Positions 61,776-64,000 of a stretch of DNA of 64,000 bases are shown here, one piece after another. This stretch comes from Desulfovibrio sp. MES5 (GTDB lineage Bacteria > Desulfobacterota > Desulfovibrionia > Desulfovibrionales > Desulfovibrionaceae): NCBI RefSeq assembly GCF_002237645.1, contig NZ_MJUZ01000010.1, positions 1 through 64,000 on the forward strand, written 5' to 3'. Within the stretch, counting starts at the first letter, position 1. Each line of letters opens with the position of its first letter. A program made the translations under genes and the position numbers. The notes under the pieces were generated by a model, which was not told where the DNA came from, made no database searches, and worked only from the letters and a program-made list of their open reading frames with translations.

Positions 61776-62201
61776 CTATTCCTCAAGGTGTGCCTGCAGG
61801 AACATGCTTTTGGACAATGCATCAAAGAACTGTTGGTAAAATGTAGGGTCATCAACTGCCTGAATATTATACTGAGCATTGGCCCGAACGGTCATTCTTG
61901 ATTCGCTGCGAGGAATGACACTTACCGTCATGCGTAAACTGTAGGAAGACAGTTTTGTGGCACTGACACTGCCCAAATCAAAGGATGCTTTATCTATGAC
62001 AAAGCCGAGATCCTGAAGCGTTGCCATGACGCTTTCCATGGTTTTTTTCTTGTCGGCAGTGTCAAAGTAGCGCGTTTGTATCTGCCGCAACCGGAGTTGC
62101 GATTCGCCGCCGCTGTCAAGAACACCCTGGTTTGCGGGAACCGCGCAGCCCGACAGGCTGACCAGAAGAATAAAAATAAGAATGCGTGCAACAGTATTCA
62201 T
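61776..62201 (-). CDS. Small lipoprotein of unknown function (paralogue 1)
   Basis: This 141-residue protein has a signal peptide and lipobox LSGC (Cys near residue 19). The mature part contains RLRQIQTRYFDTAD near 38 and ATLQDLGFVIDKASFDLG near 60, which recur in altered form in the next upstream gene, so the two are paralogues. It is not assigned to a known family. Its start overlaps the end of that gene by four bases. GC content is visibly lower than in most of the window. Confidence 0.8.
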   Translation of the reverse strand: MNTVARILIFILLVSLSGCAVPANQGVLDSGGESQLRLRQIQTRYFDTADKKKTMESVMATLQDLGFVIDKASFDLGSVSATKLSSYSLRMTVSVIPRSESRMTVRANAQYNIQAVDDPTFYQQFFDALSKSMFLQAHLEE

Positions 62202-62836
62202 ATTTGATGCGCCTCCAAGAATACAGCCTGCGAAAGCTTGTCGAAAAATGCTCTATACACTTCTGGGTCATTGATTTGTTCTGCCAATGTGGCATGGCCT
62301 GCGGTATTAAAGATAACCCGCTGGAAGGTCACGCGCACTGTGGAGCGTCCCACTTCTTCCACTTTGGGCGGGGTGGCTTCTTTAAGCGTATTTTTGGAGT
62401 TTGCCTTTGTTTTTGTGACAGGCTCAGACGGTGCATTTTTTACTGCCTGAGAAGTTTCAGCAGGGGAGGGTTCCAGGCTGCGCATAATCATAGAAACACG
62501 TATGACTTGTTCTTTGTCCACATGCTGGGCAACACCGGTTAAAATCGCCAGGAATATCGCTCCGGCAACCTGACCGCCACTCGTGGCATCCCTGCGCTTT
62601 GATCCTGTGATAACTCCAAGCGAGTATTCCGCTTCTTCCAGAGTAAACCCAAGATCCTGCATGACATTGGAAGCGGCACTGAGCATCGCTTTATTATTGG
62701 TCGTCTCAAAAACTCGCGTCTGCATTTGGCGGTTTGCCAAAGATTCCTGTGGAAGATTGAGGGCATCCTTAGGTATTTTTTGAACGCAGCCCATAAGTAG
62801 TGACAAAGCAAGACAACAAATAAAAATATTGCGCAT
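62198..62836 (-). CDS. Lipoprotein of unknown function (paralogue 2)
   Basis: This 212-residue protein has a signal peptide with lipobox LMGC (Cys near 17). NRQMQTRVFETTNNKAMLSA and VMQDLGFTLEEAEYSLG align with paralogue 1. An extra segment has a small-residue hydrophobic stretch (GGQVAGAIFLAILTGVA) and then a Ser/Lys/Pro-rich linker (about 115-165) before a final VFLEAHQI-like end shared with paralogue 1 (MFLQAHLEE). Function unknown. It belongs to an operon with a BamE-like lipoprotein. Confidence 0.8.
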   Translation of the reverse strand: MRNIFICCLALSLLMGCVQKIPKDALNLPQESLANRQMQTRVFETTNNKAMLSAASNVMQDLGFTLEEAEYSLGVITGSKRRDATSGGQVAGAIFLAILTGVAQHVDKEQVIRVSMIMRSLEPSPAETSQAVKNAPSEPVTKTKANSKNTLKEATPPKVEEVGRSTVRVTFQRVIFNTAGHATLAEQINDPEVYRAFFDKLSQAVFLEAHQI

Positions 62837-62845
62837 GACATTTAC

Positions 62846-63250
62846 CTAGAAGCTAGACTGTCGGTATGAATAATCCCGCACCTTGCCGTCATTGTCGAAC
62901 TTGATGATAATAGTGAGAGTACGCTGCGAGGTGGAAGACGCGCTGGAAGATCCACTTACACCCGCCAATATGAGCCAAAGCCCCCCGGAAGAAGATGATT
63001 TTGCACTTTCTGTAGCAACCTTGTCATAAACCCATGTTTCGCGTCGTTGCGCATCAGTGGTAACCATATTGGGCGCCCCCAAAACTGAAACGACTTCAGC
63101 CCCTGACATTCCAACGCGAATTTCGCGCTGGACGGCGGCAACTGATAACTTCTCCCCACTATCATCCCTGACATCGCTGCGATGCTTCTGTGCGGATGCG
63201 CAGCCAGCAAGAGTTAGGGCGACTAAAAAAACAAGTAGGACTTTTTTCAT
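62846..63250 (-). CDS. BamE/SmpA-like lipoprotein
   Basis: This 134-residue protein has signal peptide residues 1-16 and lipobox LAGC. The middle reads VQREIRVGMSGAEVVSVLGA, the motif at the start of SmpA/OmlA (BamE)-type domains, followed by a Ser-rich loop (SAKSSSSGGLW) and a final strand LTIIIKFDNDGKV. The start at 63250 has GGAG upstream; the frame extends to 63313. First gene of the three-lipoprotein operon. It is probably not the housekeeping BamE. Confidence 0.78.
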   Translation of the reverse strand: MKKVLLVFLVALTLAGCASAQKHRSDVRDDSGEKLSVAAVQREIRVGMSGAEVVSVLGAPNMVTTDAQRRETWVYDKVATESAKSSSSGGLWLILAGVSGSSSASSTSQRTLTIIIKFDNDGKVRDYSYRQSSF

Positions 63251-63312
63251 AAAGCTACTCCAATAGTAAGTTGTACGCATGAATATCTGATAGTTACTTA
63301 AAGTATTAAACA

Positions 63313-63318
63313 ATTATA
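63313..63318 (-). promoter_or_regulatory. Candidate -10 of the lipoprotein operon
   Basis: On the minus strand a perfect TATAAT lies about 60 bases before the first lipoprotein start. The -35 word TTGTGA is 15 bases away, rather short. Confidence 0.4.
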
Positions 63319-63544
63319 TGCAAGAAGGTATGCTCACAATGAGTAACAAAAAGAGTATAGGGAGTAGCTGTCTGTGGCTAATGCGCAGGAGGTGGTGTGG
63401 CATTGGAGATGCTGCATCCCGTTAATGAAGAACTGCTGCGATTGGCCAGCCTGTTACGATTACTTCTATTTGAAGTCTGCGGGGCAAGGCCGTGTTTTGG
63501 GGAACAGAACGCGCCAGTGATGTGAGTGGGCTACAGTGCGCTGG

Positions 63545-63712
63545 CTACGCGGCCAGCCGCAGACCCCAGTAATAGCCTTTGCCGCCGCGTTTGCGTTGGA
63601 CGTAACGGCCGCCCATAACACGGTTGCCTGCGTCTATCATCAGTTCCTTTATGTTGAAGATAAGTAGATAAAAGTAATGTAAAGTGACAGTAAATCCACC
63701 GCAGCTTTTCAT
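63545..63712 (-). CDS. Possible small protein or gene remnant
   Basis: A 55-codon frame ends in MGGRYVQRKRGGKGYYWGLR plus LAA. The basic, Gly/Tyr-rich end looks like a real protein C terminus, but the N-terminal half is hydrophobic and has no ribosome site. It may be the tail of a broken gene. No family is recognised. Nothing else is seen between 63319 and 63544. Confidence 0.25.
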   Translation of the reverse strand: MKSCGGFTVTLHYFYLLIFNIKELMIDAGNRVMGGRYVQRKRGGKGYYWGLRLAA

Positions 63713-63732
63713 ATTCCAAGTCTACATCTCAC

Positions 63733-64000
63733 TCAAAACAATGCCATTTGCGGTGTCATGTGTTCATACACATGCCGGAATAACTGGGGTGGGGTAATTT
63801 TTTCGCCCTTATAGGTGTTAATTGCCTTTGCGTAACGCTTGGGCTTGGCAATTTCAATGGCAATAGCTTTTTCACGGCCCTTAAAATGGTCGAAAAAATT
63901 CTGCAGTGACGCCTGCGCTGTTTTTGGTTTTTTCCAGAGTGACTTTGCCCTGTCTTTCTTGAAAGAGGGGCGTGGGGAGGGGCGGAAGGCCGCCCCCTTG
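63733..64000 (-). CDS. C-terminal part of an unidentified protein, cut by window edge
   Basis: An open frame enters from beyond base 64000 and ends at TGA 63733-63735. The last ~75 codons read like a real protein (SLQNFFDHFKGREKAIAIEI, AKPKRYAKAINTYKGEKI, TPPQLFRHVYEHM). The pattern of a KGR word, an AIEI strand and a TPPQ-F-end resembles ASCH/PUA-like small domains, but this is a guess. The beginning lies outside the window. Codon use is AT-richer than average for the window. Confidence 0.55.
   Translation of the reverse strand, partial: KGAAFRPSPRPSFKKDRAKSLWKKPKTAQASLQNFFDHFKGREKAIAIEIAKPKRYAKAINTYKGEKITPPQLFRHVYEHMTPQMALF

Noticed and set aside
62846..63250. The lipoprotein as the housekeeping BamE
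   Set aside because: Encoded on a probable island with two unknown lipoproteins and with a Ser-rich insert; a paralogue is more likely.

Overview
The window looks like chromosomal DNA of a Desulfovibrio-type sulfate-reducing bacterium. The evidence is a CO-induced (Coo) type energy-converting [NiFe] hydrogenase operon in the order known from Desulfovibrio, a gene cluster of the orange-protein (ORP)/MinD kind, a sulfide:quinone-reductase-like flavoprotein paired with DUF1641, and GC-rich codon use throughout except near the right end. This assignment rests on remembered family features; no search was run.

Layout. 1-9462: coo operon on the minus strand (cooM-K-L-X-U-H-hypA-cooF), closed by an intrinsic terminator at 421-459. 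No CO dehydrogenase (cooS), cooC or cooA lies in the window. 9463-10842: long gene-free leader with a candidate promoter and a 7-bp dyad. 10843-13358: gpsA and a Csd4-like M99 cell-shape carboxypeptidase. 13510-16144: divergent copper chaperone and copper-exporting P-type ATPase. 16427-20248: Hpt protein, amidohydrolase, YitT and TauE/SafE membrane proteins. 20524-25500: pyrB-pyrC behind a probable leader-peptide attenuator, then an aldehyde dehydrogenase and a MEMO family protein. 25514-26475: three 148-bp tandem repeats and other structured repeats. 26476-30469: ORP cluster (orp, two MinD/ferredoxin ATPases, NifX-like protein, receiver-like protein, and a DUF134-NifX regulator). 30613-34346: TetR regulator and a Ca2+-type P-ATPase. 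35485-37425: MATE transporter and a DtxR-family regulator.

37953-47341 is the most coherent accessory system: a ten-gene minus-strand locus for anaerobic haem capture and ring opening. It holds a ChuW/HutW-type radical SAM enzyme, a TonB-dependent receptor, an ECF-type importer (S, T and fused A1A2 subunits), a HutX-like haem carrier, a HmuF/BilS-like flavodoxin, and ExbB-ExbD-TonB. Two near-identical Fur-like boxes and two DtxR-like boxes lie in front of its transcription units. A related DtxR-like box precedes the neighbouring MATE-dtxR pair.

47932-60086: SLC13 transporter, phosphate butyryltransferase and butyrate kinase, DUF1641 plus SQR-like flavoprotein, PAS-GGDEF protein, and an S9 peptidase. 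60328-64000 is a scarred region: a frameshifted Fur-family remnant, a tRNA-Pro 3' fragment with its terminator, remnants of a phage head-tail joining gene and a lambda-type portal gene, an AT-richer operon of three lipoproteins, and a protein fragment running off the edge. This fits the edge of an island integrated at tRNA-Pro. At least six copies of a palindromic repeat (core GGGACCCTTTTGCAAAAGGG) are scattered between genes.
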